Assembly: GCA_027563935.2 (NCBI GenBank)
Contig: CM050448.1
Coordinates: forward strand, 126,399,690-126,463,689
Direction: 5' to 3'
Origin: Costus lasius
Lineage: Eukaryota > Streptophyta > Magnoliopsida > Zingiberales > Costaceae
DNA length: 64,000 nt
Shown here: positions 35,783 through 46,453 of the stretch, piece after piece
Layout: each line of letters starts with the position of its first letter
How positions within the stretch are numbered: the first letter of the stretch is position 1
Made by a program: the position numbers and the translations under genes
The notes under the pieces: generated by a model
The model's input: the letters and a program-made list of their open reading frames with translations, nothing else
The model's database searches: none
Told to the model about the DNA's origin: nothing

Positions 35783-36562
35783 TGTTGGTTTAAAATTTTA
35801 TATAAATATTTATTTAAATAGAAAATAAAAGCATAAATTATGAAGTAATAAAACATGCAAATAATATGTAAAAGAGAGTTAGAATAATAAAACCCGAAGG
35901 TGCGTTGCGGCTTGTCTTTAAATAAAAATTCGGGTTCTTGTGCGAGTTAAATCTGGATTAAACACCCTGGATACAACTAGGTATTTTTTTCTTGCAGAAA
36001 CGATCGTAGAGAAGTTGATCAGACGCCCTTTTATGAACGAGCAGCAAAAGTAAAGAAAACCAAGAAGATAAAATCATTGGAAGAAGAAGAAAAAAAGGGG
36101 AAAGAGGAGGCCCCAAAAATCTCATACTTTGGTATGAGATTTTGAGCCTTTTATTAAGGCAATAAATAATGTTAGTTGCTAACGTTACAAACATTAGTAA
36201 TAAAGTCTAACATTATGGGTCTGTTTTCTTGAGAAGAAAACTAGAGGGAAAAGAAAGAAAAATAAGTTTTCTGTTGTTTTCTTGAGTGGAAGGAAAAAAT
36301 TTAAGTGGAAAAGTGGACGAAAAATTTTGTAACTTTTTTTCCGAAACTTTTCCACCTGAATAGGACAGAAAAGTTAGAAGAAACACAATGCCACTTCGCC
36401 CGACCTTCGAAATTAATTTTTTTTTCTTTTCCTTTCTTCCAAGGAAATAGGATATGAATTTTTTTTCTTTCTCTAGAATTTTCTTTTCTTGCAGTTTTTT
36501 ATTCTTTACAATTTTCCTTTCCTCCTCCAGAGAATAAATATTTTTTTTTAATTTTCCTAACA
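35783..36562 (-). repeat. 5' LTR of the 4.8-kb retrotransposon, interrupted
   Basis: LTR sequence occupies 35783-36215 and resumes at about 36535-36562 (AAATATTTTTTTTTAATTTTCCTAACA), matching the end of the left LTR. The gap is a miniature element. Confidence 0.9.
36216..36534. mobile_element. Miniature element inserted in the LTR (possible PIF/Harbinger MITE)
   Basis: About 319 bp, defined by the uninterrupted left LTR. It starts TGGGTCTGTTTTCTTGAG and is flanked by TA on both sides (possibly TTA/TAA). Both ends are purine/pyrimidine-rich, with only loosely matching inverted termini. The GGGTCTGTTT start is typical of PIF/Harbinger MITEs. Confidence 0.6.
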
Positions 36563-36944
36563 GAATCTGATAGAACAATATAGATTTTAGTTTTCCTCAC
36601 TAATTCCTTATTCTCCAACGGCGTCCAATTTCTCCACTGAGCAGAGGGAGGGAGGCAGGAAGCTAGAGATGGAGGAAGCATGTGGCTAGTTCCTCTTTTG
36701 TCTGATTGCAGAGCGTGTGTGCTTTCGTTGATCATCCCAATGTAGTCAGCCATTTTACATAGCAGAGGATTGAGTATTTGCAATGTTCATATGGTAGATC
36801 CGGCCCCTAATTTTGGAAAAGAAAAATTTTAGGGAATCAGCTTTCGCATCCTCTTCAATAATTGTATTAAAAAAAATTATGACATAGATTTTGATGCACT
36901 ATAATGTTTAGTTTGATTCAATGGACACAGGCTGTCGAGGGTGT

Positions 36945-37030
36945 CAGTTAGTTTAACTGGTAAGAATCTTAGTCCTTGATAACAAGGTCTTGGGGACACA
37001 TACTGTTATACAGATAATCGGATAGTATAG
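36945..37030 (+). repeat. tRNA-like SINE fragment
   Basis: TTAGTTTAACTGGTAAGAAT, then CCTTGATAACAAGGTCTTGGG: an A-box-like start and an anticodon-arm-like inverted repeat (CCTTG..CAAGG). The B box is degenerate. Similar to 1785-1865 on the minus strand. Confidence 0.4.
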
Positions 37031-37074
37031 CTTTAAATTTCTTAAAATTTTAAAAAAAAATCTACTACTTAGAA

Positions 37075-38018
37075 AAATACCTATTCAAAATGGGTCTTAG
37101 ATTTTGCAAGAATTGTATCCTTTGCAATATGGAGGAGAAAACTATTACACATCTTTTTCATAATTGTAATCTCATTAAACAGGTTTGGTAAATTCATGCT
37201 CATCAAACCAGGACTCACTATTTTGATGTTGAGAATTGGAAGGATGGCGCATGATTAACACTTTTGCCACATAAAGATTCACAACTCAAGGCTCTAATTT
37301 TGATAACTTGTTGGCAGGTTTGGAAGGCCAGGAATGAGATGTTGCTCAAATGGGCTCAACCAAATCCTGCTCAAATTAGTAGAGAAGCGATTGCAGACTA
37401 CAAGTTGATGCAATTAGCATTAACAGATAAATCAAAGGACACAAATGGAGAGAATATCTGTGTTTGGAAGAAGCCAAATGTTAACCAGATAAAATTCAAC
37501 ATTGATGGGGCTTGGAATGAAAGAGATCAAGATGCTGGAATTGGCTACATTGCACGTAACTCAAATGGAGTGCCACTTATAGTAGCGGCTGCCCACCACA
37601 TTTGTTACTCAGTTCTCATGTCCGAGCTTCTAGCTATTCATAGTGCAATGGGATATGCACATGCAAATTTTCTCAAGGAGGACTATATGTTCATCATCGA
37701 ATCGGATAGTTTAGAGGCTATAAACGCTATTAGTGGAAGAAATTCATCGAATCGGATAGTTTAGAGGCTATAAACGCTATTAGTGGAAGAAATTCATAAC
37801 ACCCCCCCCCCCCCCCCCCCCTAACGGAGGTCCAACAAGTCTTAAGAGAAATTAAATTTCTGCTAGCCGGAAACAAATATGCAATTATGTACACTAGTAG
37901 AAATGCAAATTAACCTATAAATTGACTGGCGGGTTATGCTAAGAGGCATTGGACTATGAATATTTGGAACTCTGATGTTGTAATTTAATCAGCTACAATA
38001 ATATCTATTTAAAAAAAA
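37075..38018 (+). pseudogene. 5'-truncated LINE (L1-type) remnant: RT zinc-binding and RNase H domains
   Basis: C-terminal part of a non-LTR retrotransposon ORF2. The zinc-binding region (CKNCILCNMEEKTITHLFHNC, near 37110) ends at a TAA. A frame from 37264 to 37764 then carries the RNase H fold: KFNIDGAWNERDQDAGIGY (first catalytic Asp), MSELLAIHSAMGYA and IIESDSLEAINAI. A 50-bp tandem duplication (37698-37747 and 37748-37797) and a run of 20 C (37802-37821) break the frame. The rest of the domain (EVQQVLREIKFLLAG) continues after it. An A-rich tail precedes TTGTCTC at about 38010. Unit A lacks this insert (near 26455), so the insertion came after the duplication. Confidence 0.85.
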
Positions 38019-41000
38019 ATTGTCTCTTGCGGGACAGTACGTAAATCAGTACCCCTAATAAAAACTTTTTTAGAAAAGTCAAACTATCATATCCTTGGGA
38101 TAGTTTAGTACGTCATTGACCCTGATTTCAAATTATCAGACAGCACGGATCCTAATATGTCTGTCTTTGGCTAGCCTTGACAATGGATTTGGTTATCAGT
38201 CATGTTTTCCTTCTCTATAGCCCGTGTAGGCCTACACAAAATTAGTGCACAAATACGCTTTATATTGTGTTTAAATCATGGAACACAACATAAGTTGAAC
38301 AACCTAAGATGCGAACAAGGGTGAAAGCTTAACAAAACTTAATTGATATGGCAATGACCTTGAAGAATTACCATTCATTCACGATGAATTTCTAGCTTTT
38401 ATTAGAAGAGTGTGTGGTTTCTTTGAGTGAGATTATAGAATGATCAAACTGTTATGACACAATATTTAGGTTGTAACATAGTAATTTGGTGATATAGGGT
38501 AGTGTAATGTCAAAACAAACAGTACAAAATAAAAGATGCACGTTAATGCTCGTGTTGCATTTTCTTTATTTATATGATGCATATCATGCATAGATGGTTT
38601 AAGAAGGTGTTTATCATGTTTTAGTAGCTTTCAATTCCATTTTTATCTTCAAAAGTGCATAACCCTTTGCTCCATTTGGCTATAGTTGAACATTAATGAG
38701 CATTAAGAATTGTTGGCCATTGATAATATATTACTCACTACATTGGTATAGTATATTGATTTATTTACCTCTATAAATGCTTAATCTTGTAAACTCATCC
38801 TTTGATTTTGGGTAACACACTCGATCAATTATTAAACTTTATACATTCATATGACGTTGACTCACCACACAAAATAAAGATATCTCACACTTAGAAAATA
38901 ATACAAAATAAAAAGATTCAATAATCTCCTAGCTACATAGAGAGATTTACACCATGGTTTTGATGTTTGCTACGTTGGTGAGTAAAGACATAGTTCCATG
39001 TGATTAGTGAAGTGGATTATTTTTTTCTTCTTATGTGCAAGCAATGACAATAACAAATAGTCCTTTTTTAAAAAAAATTTCAAGAATTGATTTGAATTAT
39101 TGTTATTGCTTTAAAAATTATGCAACACTTGATAAATCAATACTGTATAATTTTTAAAGCAATAGCAAGCCCTGCACAATAATTTTAGGCGGCATCCCCA
39201 CCTTCCATCAACCCTGCATAACAATACTAGGCGGCATCTCACCGAAGAAAATTTTTTATCCTTTTTGTCACATACAATGTATCTACGTGGCAGCAAATAT
39301 GGTCAATCAAGCTATAATCAATGAAAACTAGAAGAATCTTGACAAGAATCTTGACAAGAAAATTGTGCTGAAAACAACGCTCAATAATTTTCAATGGTCA
39401 TCATCATAAAGAGAACAGACCGCCGGATGGATGAAGCTATGAAACGAGAGGGTGAGCAAGCTCACTGTCCTTCACAGCCCAACGGGATGACATAAAAAAT
39501 ATATTCTCGCCTTGCCCACCGCCATTTGACTACAGAAAATCCTGAGTGTTAGGAGTCAAATAAACTTATAAAAGTCGGGTTAAGATCTGAGTGCAAAGTT
39601 TTCAGTATTTATCTTGAATTAGCCCCCAAATCTACTTCCGCATATAAAATTATAATTTTACTATTAATTAAAATAATAAAATCTTAATCCCACCATTAGT
39701 CGCCACCTCAACCTTGCTGCCCATGTTGTCGGCATGCTGCCTTCGTCGCCCGCACTCCACCCATGCATTATTACGAAATCGGATTTCTTCATAAGTATCT
39801 AATTTCCAAACATCGGATGTCAAGTCTAGGAATGAGTTTTTTTAACCCGACAAATTTATGAGCGGGATCGGATATAGGATTAGGGGTCGGAGTTGACACT
39901 CCTGGCTCCCGTCCCATTGCGTTGCCATCCCCACATTACATGATGATAAGGTTACTAAATACGAAAAAGGGGTCAGCTTGAAGAAAAAAGTTTTTAAGCG
40001 GGTCTATCAACCGTCCAAGTTCATCCCAAGATAGATTAAATGACTTAGGAGAGTTGATGGGGACACCGCGTGGCCCCGCTTATAACAATTTTCCGAGCCG
40101 GAGCTTGACGGCAAGGTAATTGTGCTCTCCGCCAACGGCCGTAGGTTTATTAGAGTTGAAAACTATGCTACATTTTTTTGATAAATTTAAATTTAATAAA
40201 GGAGTCACGATGAAAATGACTAATTAATAAGACTAGCAAAATATATTACATCACAAAAAGATTAATTCCTTCTGTAAAGCCTTAAAGAATCTTAGAAAAT
40301 TAAGACTTGTGAAAAAGTGAAGGAATGAAATCAATAAATCTAAAAACGTGGTATTACCTATCTATTGCATCAGTGGAAGAAGGGGAATGCAACTCAGATT
40401 TACATTAGAAAACATATGCTATCTGGTGCAGTTTATTATATATAGAGATATAGGAATAATCACATTTTCGGTGTACACAAAAAAGGGATTAAGGTTTTCT
40501 TGCGGCAATTGATTTTGGATATTAATTATAAAGCTACGAGCTACATTCAGCAGGCAGACAAATATCCCCAATTAAATGATTTTCTGAGAATCTTGGCGGA
40601 TGTTCTTGACCACTAAGCTTTGTTCCTGTTTTTTCACAAATATTTGTGGCATTTTCTCAGCCAAATGTACGCGCAGGTAGAAGAAGGCTGTGAGCAGGTT
40701 GGTTGGCATCTTTCTCTTGGATCTGGATGCCGCAAGCTACTGGGGCAAGAAAGAACAAAATGGTAAAAAGAAATGTATAGTATCGCATGCGAATCTTCCA
40801 GGATGGCTGGCAGGGAGCTATCTGGTGCACCTCTCCAACCGGAGGCCCACAAGCTGGAGACAAAAACATTACGAGACCAGCAAGTTGCAGGCGGCCAAAT
40901 CCTTGCAATAAATCTCCCAACTTCCTACATCCAGAGTTTTTGCGTGAAAGCATAGTCATGGCTCTTACAAATGAAATGTATTGTGAGGGTGCGGGAAGGT

Positions 41001-41159
41001 TCTGAAATGTATTTGTGGTGCTGTGATGGCTATTGATTTACACGTTTTTAGTTTTTACCATTCTTATTCTTGTCTGATTTGTACTCTCGCGTTAGAAATA
41101 CAAAGAAGATACTATCAAAATTTTTTAGAATTGTGTGAAGAGAAAAGGGATGCGTGTGG

Positions 41160-41480
41160 TTGTAATATAAGAAAAACGTGTTATTACTCTCACTAATATA
41201 AGAAAAAAAAATAAAATAGTAACTCAATTACACTTTGGGATTATACGGCCAAATGACGCGAAGATTTAAATTTATGTGCACGTGGCTTCCACATGCCATG
41301 CACATGTGTGCGCATGTAAGTGTTGGAAACTCTTCCACCGCTCTAGAAATAACCAAATGCGAAAAAAATTTTACGGAAGGTACGCTGCATGTGATACAGC
41401 ATAGCATCTCAATTTTTAATACACAATCATAAAGAAAAATATAAATTATAATGCAAATTAAAATATATAAAATTTTGATT

Positions 41481-41521
<41 letters not shown>

Positions 41522-42000
41522 GTTAATATATGGTGAGTAAAATATAAATTATAATGCAAATTAAAATATATAAAATTTTGATTAAATATATATATATGAA
41601 GTTAATATATATATGTGTATGTATTTTACTCACCATATATGAATATGAAGTTAATATATATATGATATTCAATTATTATATACAAATATTTTAAAATTAA
41701 TATACACGATGTTGAGTTAATACACATAAATATCTAAATTTAATATACATAATTTTTAGTTAAATACATACAAAATTCTAATATTATGTATATTGATTGA
41801 ATATCATGTATATTGCTTCAGATATTTATATATGTTGATTAAAATTTCATATATTTTGATTAGTAAACTTGCAAGTGTGATTACGAAAAGAAACAGAAAT
41901 GTCGAAACATATATTTCTGACATCACCAAAATTATCACCAAAATTCTAAGAACGGACAGGGACTTACAAGCCTATATTCGAATCATGCTGGCAGACGTGG
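41160..42000 (+). repeat. Left copy of a local tandem duplication
   Basis: Matches 42605-43260: ACTTTGGGATTATACGGCC, a palindrome-rich CATGCCATGCACATGTGTGCGCATG, GGAAGGTACGCTGCATGTGA, then AT-rich sequence with (AT)n runs and a GCTTCAGATATT block. Short frames within it (41235-41432 and 42669-42878) correspond to each other but have no family similarity and are treated as non-coding. Confidence 0.88.
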
Positions 42001-42119
42001 TTCGAAAATTTTTTGCGTAGGGGCATCCCTCTACAAACTTTCTAGCAGAGCGCCCTGATCCACGAATCTTGAAATGGGCGGGGTATAAATCTTCATGCAA
42101 AAGTAATTCAACTCAATCC

Positions 42120-42490
42120 TTATACACTATATTGCTTTTGTTATACAATATTACTGTTATTTTAAAATCGTATCATATAACACATAAATATTTTAGTATA
42201 ACATTTGATTATTTTCGTATAATACCTGATTATTTTCGTATAATACAGTAATATTTTTATATAACATAGTAATATTTTTGTATAACACAGTAATATTTCG
42301 TATAAAACCTTAATATTTTCGTACAACACCTTAATATTTTTGTATATCATGTGACTATTGTCGTATAATACATTAATATTTTTGTATATTATGTGATTAT
42401 TATCGTATTATATATTTATACGACAATAGTCACATGATATACAAAAATATTAAGGTTTTATATAAAAATATTACTATGTTATACGAAAAA
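42120..42490. repeat. TTCGTATAATA minisatellite with a perfect 40-bp inverted repeat
   Basis: Degenerate units of about 20-27 bp around TATTTT(C/T)GTATAA(T/C)A repeat from about 42190 to 42410. Segments 42329-42368 and 42416-42455 are exact reverse complements over 40 bp, with a 47-bp spacer. Confidence 0.9.
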
Positions 42491-42491
42491 T

Positions 42492-42512
42492 CCTAAACCC
42501 TAAACCCTAAAC
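42492..42512. repeat. Interstitial telomere-like repeat (CCCTAAA, three units)
   Basis: CCTAAACCCTAAACCCTAAAC is three units of the Arabidopsis-type plant telomere repeat (C-rich strand). It lies next to the inverted repeat and minisatellite. Confidence 0.85.
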
Positions 42513-42604
42513 AATATATTTTTCAATAAATTAGGCTGTGTTGCGTCTTAATTCAATATATTTTTGATCTTTTTCTTTTAATTTTTCGTCCAACTGTACA
42601 TAGT

Positions 42605-42888
42605 CTTAAAAACGTATTATTACTCTCACTAATATAAGAAAAAAAAAAAACAGTAACTCAATTACACTTTGGGATTATACGGCCAAATGACGCGAAGATT
42701 TAAATTTTTGTGCACGCGGCTTCCACATGCCATGCACATGTGTGCGCATGTAAATGTTGGAAGCTCTTCCACCGCTCTAGCAATAACCAAATGCGAAAAA
42801 ATTTTTACGGAAGGTACGCTGCATGTGATACAGCATATCATCTCAATTTTTAATACACGAATTATAAAAAAAATATAAATTATGATGC

Positions 42889-42919
<31 letters not shown>

Positions 42920-43260
42920 TAATATTTAATTAATATATATGAATATTTAAAGTCAATATATATGTTCAATTAACACATATAAATATCTGAATTTAAGATA
43001 CATAATTTTTAGTTAAATACACACAAAATCCTAATATTATATTTATTAATCGAATATCATGTATATTGCTTCAGATATTCATGTATGTTGATTAAAATTT
43101 CATATATTTTGATAAGTACACTTGCAAGCCTATATTATTTAGTGATTAGAAAAGAAACGAAAATGTAAAAACATATATTTCTGACGTCACTAAATTTTAC
43201 TGAACGGATAGAGGCTTGCAAGTCTATGTTTTAATCTTGTTAGCAGATAAAATATACATA
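42605..43260 (+). repeat. Right copy of the local tandem duplication
   Basis: Collinear with 41160-42000. The right copy lacks part of the AT-rich interior. The copies differ by scattered substitutions. Confidence 0.88.
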
Positions 43261-43539
43261 GCCTAGGAATGGGTTGTAAATGTGCCGAGATTTGACACTT
43301 TGGATCTTGCGTGATAAATCTGATGGGTTTAATTTGAGAAAATCAGTAGAGCTCCGTTGATTTTTAGTGTTGTAGGGCAACTGAAACATGTTTTGTGTGA
43401 GTAGGGCATATTTCGAGGCAACTCTGGCTTATGGATGCAAGCAACGTGGTTGCAGTTCTGCGTTATAATAGGTACCTTTTGTAATTATAAAAGGAAAAAC
43501 TTTAAAGGACAAAATTGCAAAAACTCAATCCCACTGCTC

Positions 43540-43547
43540 TATAAAAA
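43540..43547 (+). promoter_or_regulatory. TATA box of P450 gene 2
   Basis: TATAAAAA within CTCTATAAAAAGGCTCC, about 55 bp upstream of ATG 43599, in a region conserved with gene 1. A canonical plant TATA element. Confidence 0.7.
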
Positions 43548-43598
43548 GGCTCCATTGGAAGGAAGGGTAGCATGCACAACTCAGCTCTCAGCACAAGG

Positions 43599-45253
43599 AT
43601 GGTTCACCTTTCTCCTGGTGCTTCCTTTTCCCTTCCCGCCTCTATTTTTCTTCCTCTTATTCTAGTAATAATAACAGTGATAAGAATTAAAACCTTGAAA
43701 AGAAATACATCACCAGTTGGTCGGCCACCATCCCCACCCGGACTTTTCCTCATCGGCCACGTCCACCTTCTCGGCTCACTCCCTCACCGCTCTCTTCGCG
43801 CCCTCTCTAACATGTACGGCTCGCTCATGTATCTTCGCCTGGGCTTCAGCCCAACCCTCGTCGTGTCTTCCCCGGACACGGCCAAGGAGATCCTCAAGAC
43901 TCACGATCGCATCTTCGCTTCCCGGCCTCCCTCCAAGGCCGCAAAGCTCCTCCTCGGCGACACCTTGGACATCGCCTTCGCGCCTTATTCCGACTACTGG
44001 AGGCAGCTTCGAAAGCTCTGCACCGTCAACCTTCTCTCCACCAAAAGGGTGCAGTCCTACAAGCATGTCAGAGCAGAGGAGGTGGCTTTCATGATGGGTA
44101 GAATCTCCCCGGGACAAGTGATCAACGTGAGTGAGTTGTTCAACCTTTTCGCCGTTGATGCTGTTACGAGGATTGTCGCAGGGACAAACTTTAGGGAGAA
44201 CGGGAGGGACGAGGTGTTCCGCCAACTGGTTCACGGAAACAACAGAGCGCTCGGTGCGTTCTACTTGGAGGACTGGTTTCCATCTTTTGGGTGGCTTGAC
44301 CAAGTCTTGGGGCTCTCAAAGAACGCCAAAAGCAACGGCAAGAAGTGGGATGTCGCCCTCGAGGAGGTGATCGAGGAGCACGCCGGGCGACCCAAGGATG
44401 AAGGAGAGGAGATGGATTTTGTGGACGTGCTGGGTTCTGTGATCTACAAACCTGATCGGACGACGGATTCGCTAATCAGCAAGGAGCAAGCAAAGGCACT
44501 CTTGATAGTGAGTCACTTCACAATTATTCTTTTTTTGTTCTAAAAAAAATTGTGAAATAGCTTTGTGTATAATAGTCAATCGTTCGTGGAGTTATCTTGT
44601 TGCTGATGTAATTAGTTTATAAGCAGGATATGTTCGCTGCTGGAAGCGAAACATCATACGCCACTCTGGAGTGGGCCATGGCGGAGCTCGTTCGAAACCC
44701 GCTAACCTTGAAGAAGCTACAAGATGAGGTACGTGGAGTGTGTAATGATAAAGATGGAGTGATCCAAGAAGAAGAAGTTGGCAGAATGGCCTACTTGAGA
44801 GCTGTGCTTAAGGAAGTGCTGCGCCTACACCCAGCCGCTCCACTGTTGCTTCATCACGAATCCATGGAGGACTGCGAGGTTGGTGGCTACCACATCCCTA
44901 AGAAGACGAGGGTAATCATCAACGCGTGGGCAATTGGTAGAGATCCTAATTACTGGGAAGAAGCAGACGAGTTCAGACCTGAGAGATTCTTGAATGGCGG
45001 CATGCGGGATTTCGTGGACGATGACTTCAAGTTTATTCCGTTCGGTGCGGGTCGGCGAATTTGCCCAGGGATGAACTTTGCGGTGTCCAATATGGAGCTT
45101 GCATTGGCAAGTCTGGTACACAAATTTGATTGGGAATTGCCTTACGGCTTGACGGCAGAACAAGTTGATATGACTGAAACTACCGGATTAGTACCAGAGA
45201 AAAAACAGCCGCTTCGCCTTGTAGCAAAACCACCGGCTTGTAAAACCGATTAA
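43599..45253 (+). CDS. Cytochrome P450, CYP71 clan (CYP71A-like), copy 2
   Basis: 511-residue P450 with the same architecture as copy 1: exons 43599-44507 and 44627-45253, intron 119 bp. ATG 43599 is the position homologous to the copy 1 start; an in-frame ATG at 43572 would add nine residues. All motifs are intact: PPSPPG hinge, AGSET I-helix, KEVLR, PERF and PFGAGRRICPG. Compared with copy 1, the N-terminal ~170 residues carry about 30 changes. From there to the intron I see only the last codon (Ile for Met) changed, the intron differs by one base, and exon 2 has four changes before a tail with eight more. The tail motif DMTETTG here is the common CYP71 form. Function unknown; probably specialised metabolism. 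Confidence 0.95.
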
Positions 45254-45355
45254 TATGTAGTTTATTTTTCCTTTTTTTTTAAAAAAAAAGAATTACTCGT
45301 TGGTAAAGTAATTCAAACCTACCCTTGTTTATTAAGACGTTTAAGCATGTGTGTG

Positions 45356-45361
45356 AATAAA
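45356..45361 (+). terminator. Putative polyadenylation signal AATAAA, P450 gene 2
   Basis: Homologous to 29444-29449, about 105 bp after the stop codon. Confidence 0.5.
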
Positions 45362-45399
45362 TCAATATCTAAAGTAATTCAAGTAATAGTAGTCATGCT

Positions 45400-46400
45400 T
45401 TCTCCTCACGGTTGAAACAGGCGTCAGTAATCGCAACGAAAGTAGAAAGATATTGCAAATACCGCCAAACAAATCTCATGCCGATTTCGCACTAATCGTG
45501 AATCATTTATTTAAGAAACTAAAGTTATTTGAGAGTGAAAAAGAAGACGAGTTGAAAACTATCTCTGCTATATTTCCAACAAGAATTCATAAGTCGACAA
45601 AGTCCTCAACTCCGTGATTGATTTTTTTCAAGTTTAGGCACGGCTGTAGGTCGGGCTTTAGTCATCATTAATTTACTTTTTTAAACCTATGGTGAAAGCT
45701 CCAGATTTTTCCGTATGTGCCAGACATCTTTTCTTTGTTAATTAATTAGTCTTAAAGTATTATCATCAATCTCGATCCTACAGTCTTCACTGCACGCCGC
45801 CTTCACTAAGTTGAATGCGTGCATTGACTGAATTCTGAGTTACCATTATTATTAAAAGTTATATATTGAAAGAAAATGTTCAAAATTAGGAAAATGAATT
45901 ATTAGATCTTGATTTGGGCATATCTTGAGTCCTATATCAAAAGTATACATTTTCGTGAAAAGGAAAAATATAATATGGTTTCAATAAAATCTGGCATGGA
46001 CAAAGTCTAAGCTAAATATCAAAGCCAAAATCAAAACTAAATATTAATTTGATTGAACTTGATTTGAATCATATTATTTGTTTTAATTTCTAACTCAAGT
46101 AGTCCAATTTCACCTGTAATTGATATCGCTAGCTAGTTAAGATGGCATATGCTGGCTCATGGCATATTTTTTAAGTCAATGACTACCTTTCATTAGTTAA
46201 TAATAAAGTATACATTATCCTTGATTACTAATTAAATATGTCGAAATTAATACGGATAACGCAGGAATAATTTAGCGTTATCTCTTTAAATCCATATTCC
46301 ACGAATTTGGTACACACGTACGACTAGTTTAAATTTAATTTAAATTCGCATTAGTTGTACGTACGTGCGCGCTTATCTCCCCAATTAATGAACTGATGCA
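45400..46400. other. AT-rich intergenic sequence between P450 gene 2 and the DMP gene
   Basis: No coding frame, element end or tandem repeat recognised. Confidence 0.5.
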
Positions 46401-46453
46401 TTAATTGATCCCTCCATTTGATTGATTGATTGTCGGTGGAGATAATTTTCGCG

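Larger units (their letters stand above)
31763..36562 (-). mobile_element. Complete non-autonomous LTR retrotransposon (Copia-like ends), 4.8 kb
   Basis: LTRs at 31763-32195 and 35783-36562 (the right one interrupted). The outer ends read TGTTGG and CTAACA on the plus strand, and GAATC flanks both sides (31758-31762 and 36563-36567), a 5-bp target duplication. Minus orientation is favoured because the minus strand reads TATGGGGGATTGTTAAG at the inner edge of the left LTR, like a polypurine tract followed by an LTR start. The interior (32196-35782) is very AT-rich, with no gag, pol or other recognisable protein. No PBS was identified. Nested insertions at 34614 and 36216 expanded it. The Copia affinity rests on the PPT/LTR start alone. 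Confidence 0.88.
36640..45400 (+). repeat. Segmental duplication unit B (expanded copy with P450 gene 2)
   Basis: Collinear with unit A (26100-29460) but 2.6 times longer. The extra length includes a LINE fragment (about 37075-38018), AT-rich sequence at 38100-38740 and 39480-40130, and a tandemly duplicated block (41160-43260) with a minisatellite between its halves. Other sequence between anchors has no recognised gene. Confidence 0.88.

Noticed and set aside
40634..41005. Frames of 60-100 aa on both strands, the longest on minus (40657-40959)
   Set aside because: No homology recognised, overlapping frames on both strands, and no splice context; possibly decayed coding DNA but not supportable.
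41235..42878. Two similar 65-69-aa frames (41235-41432, 42669-42878)
   Set aside because: Similarity is explained by the DNA-level tandem duplication; no domain and AT-rich ends.
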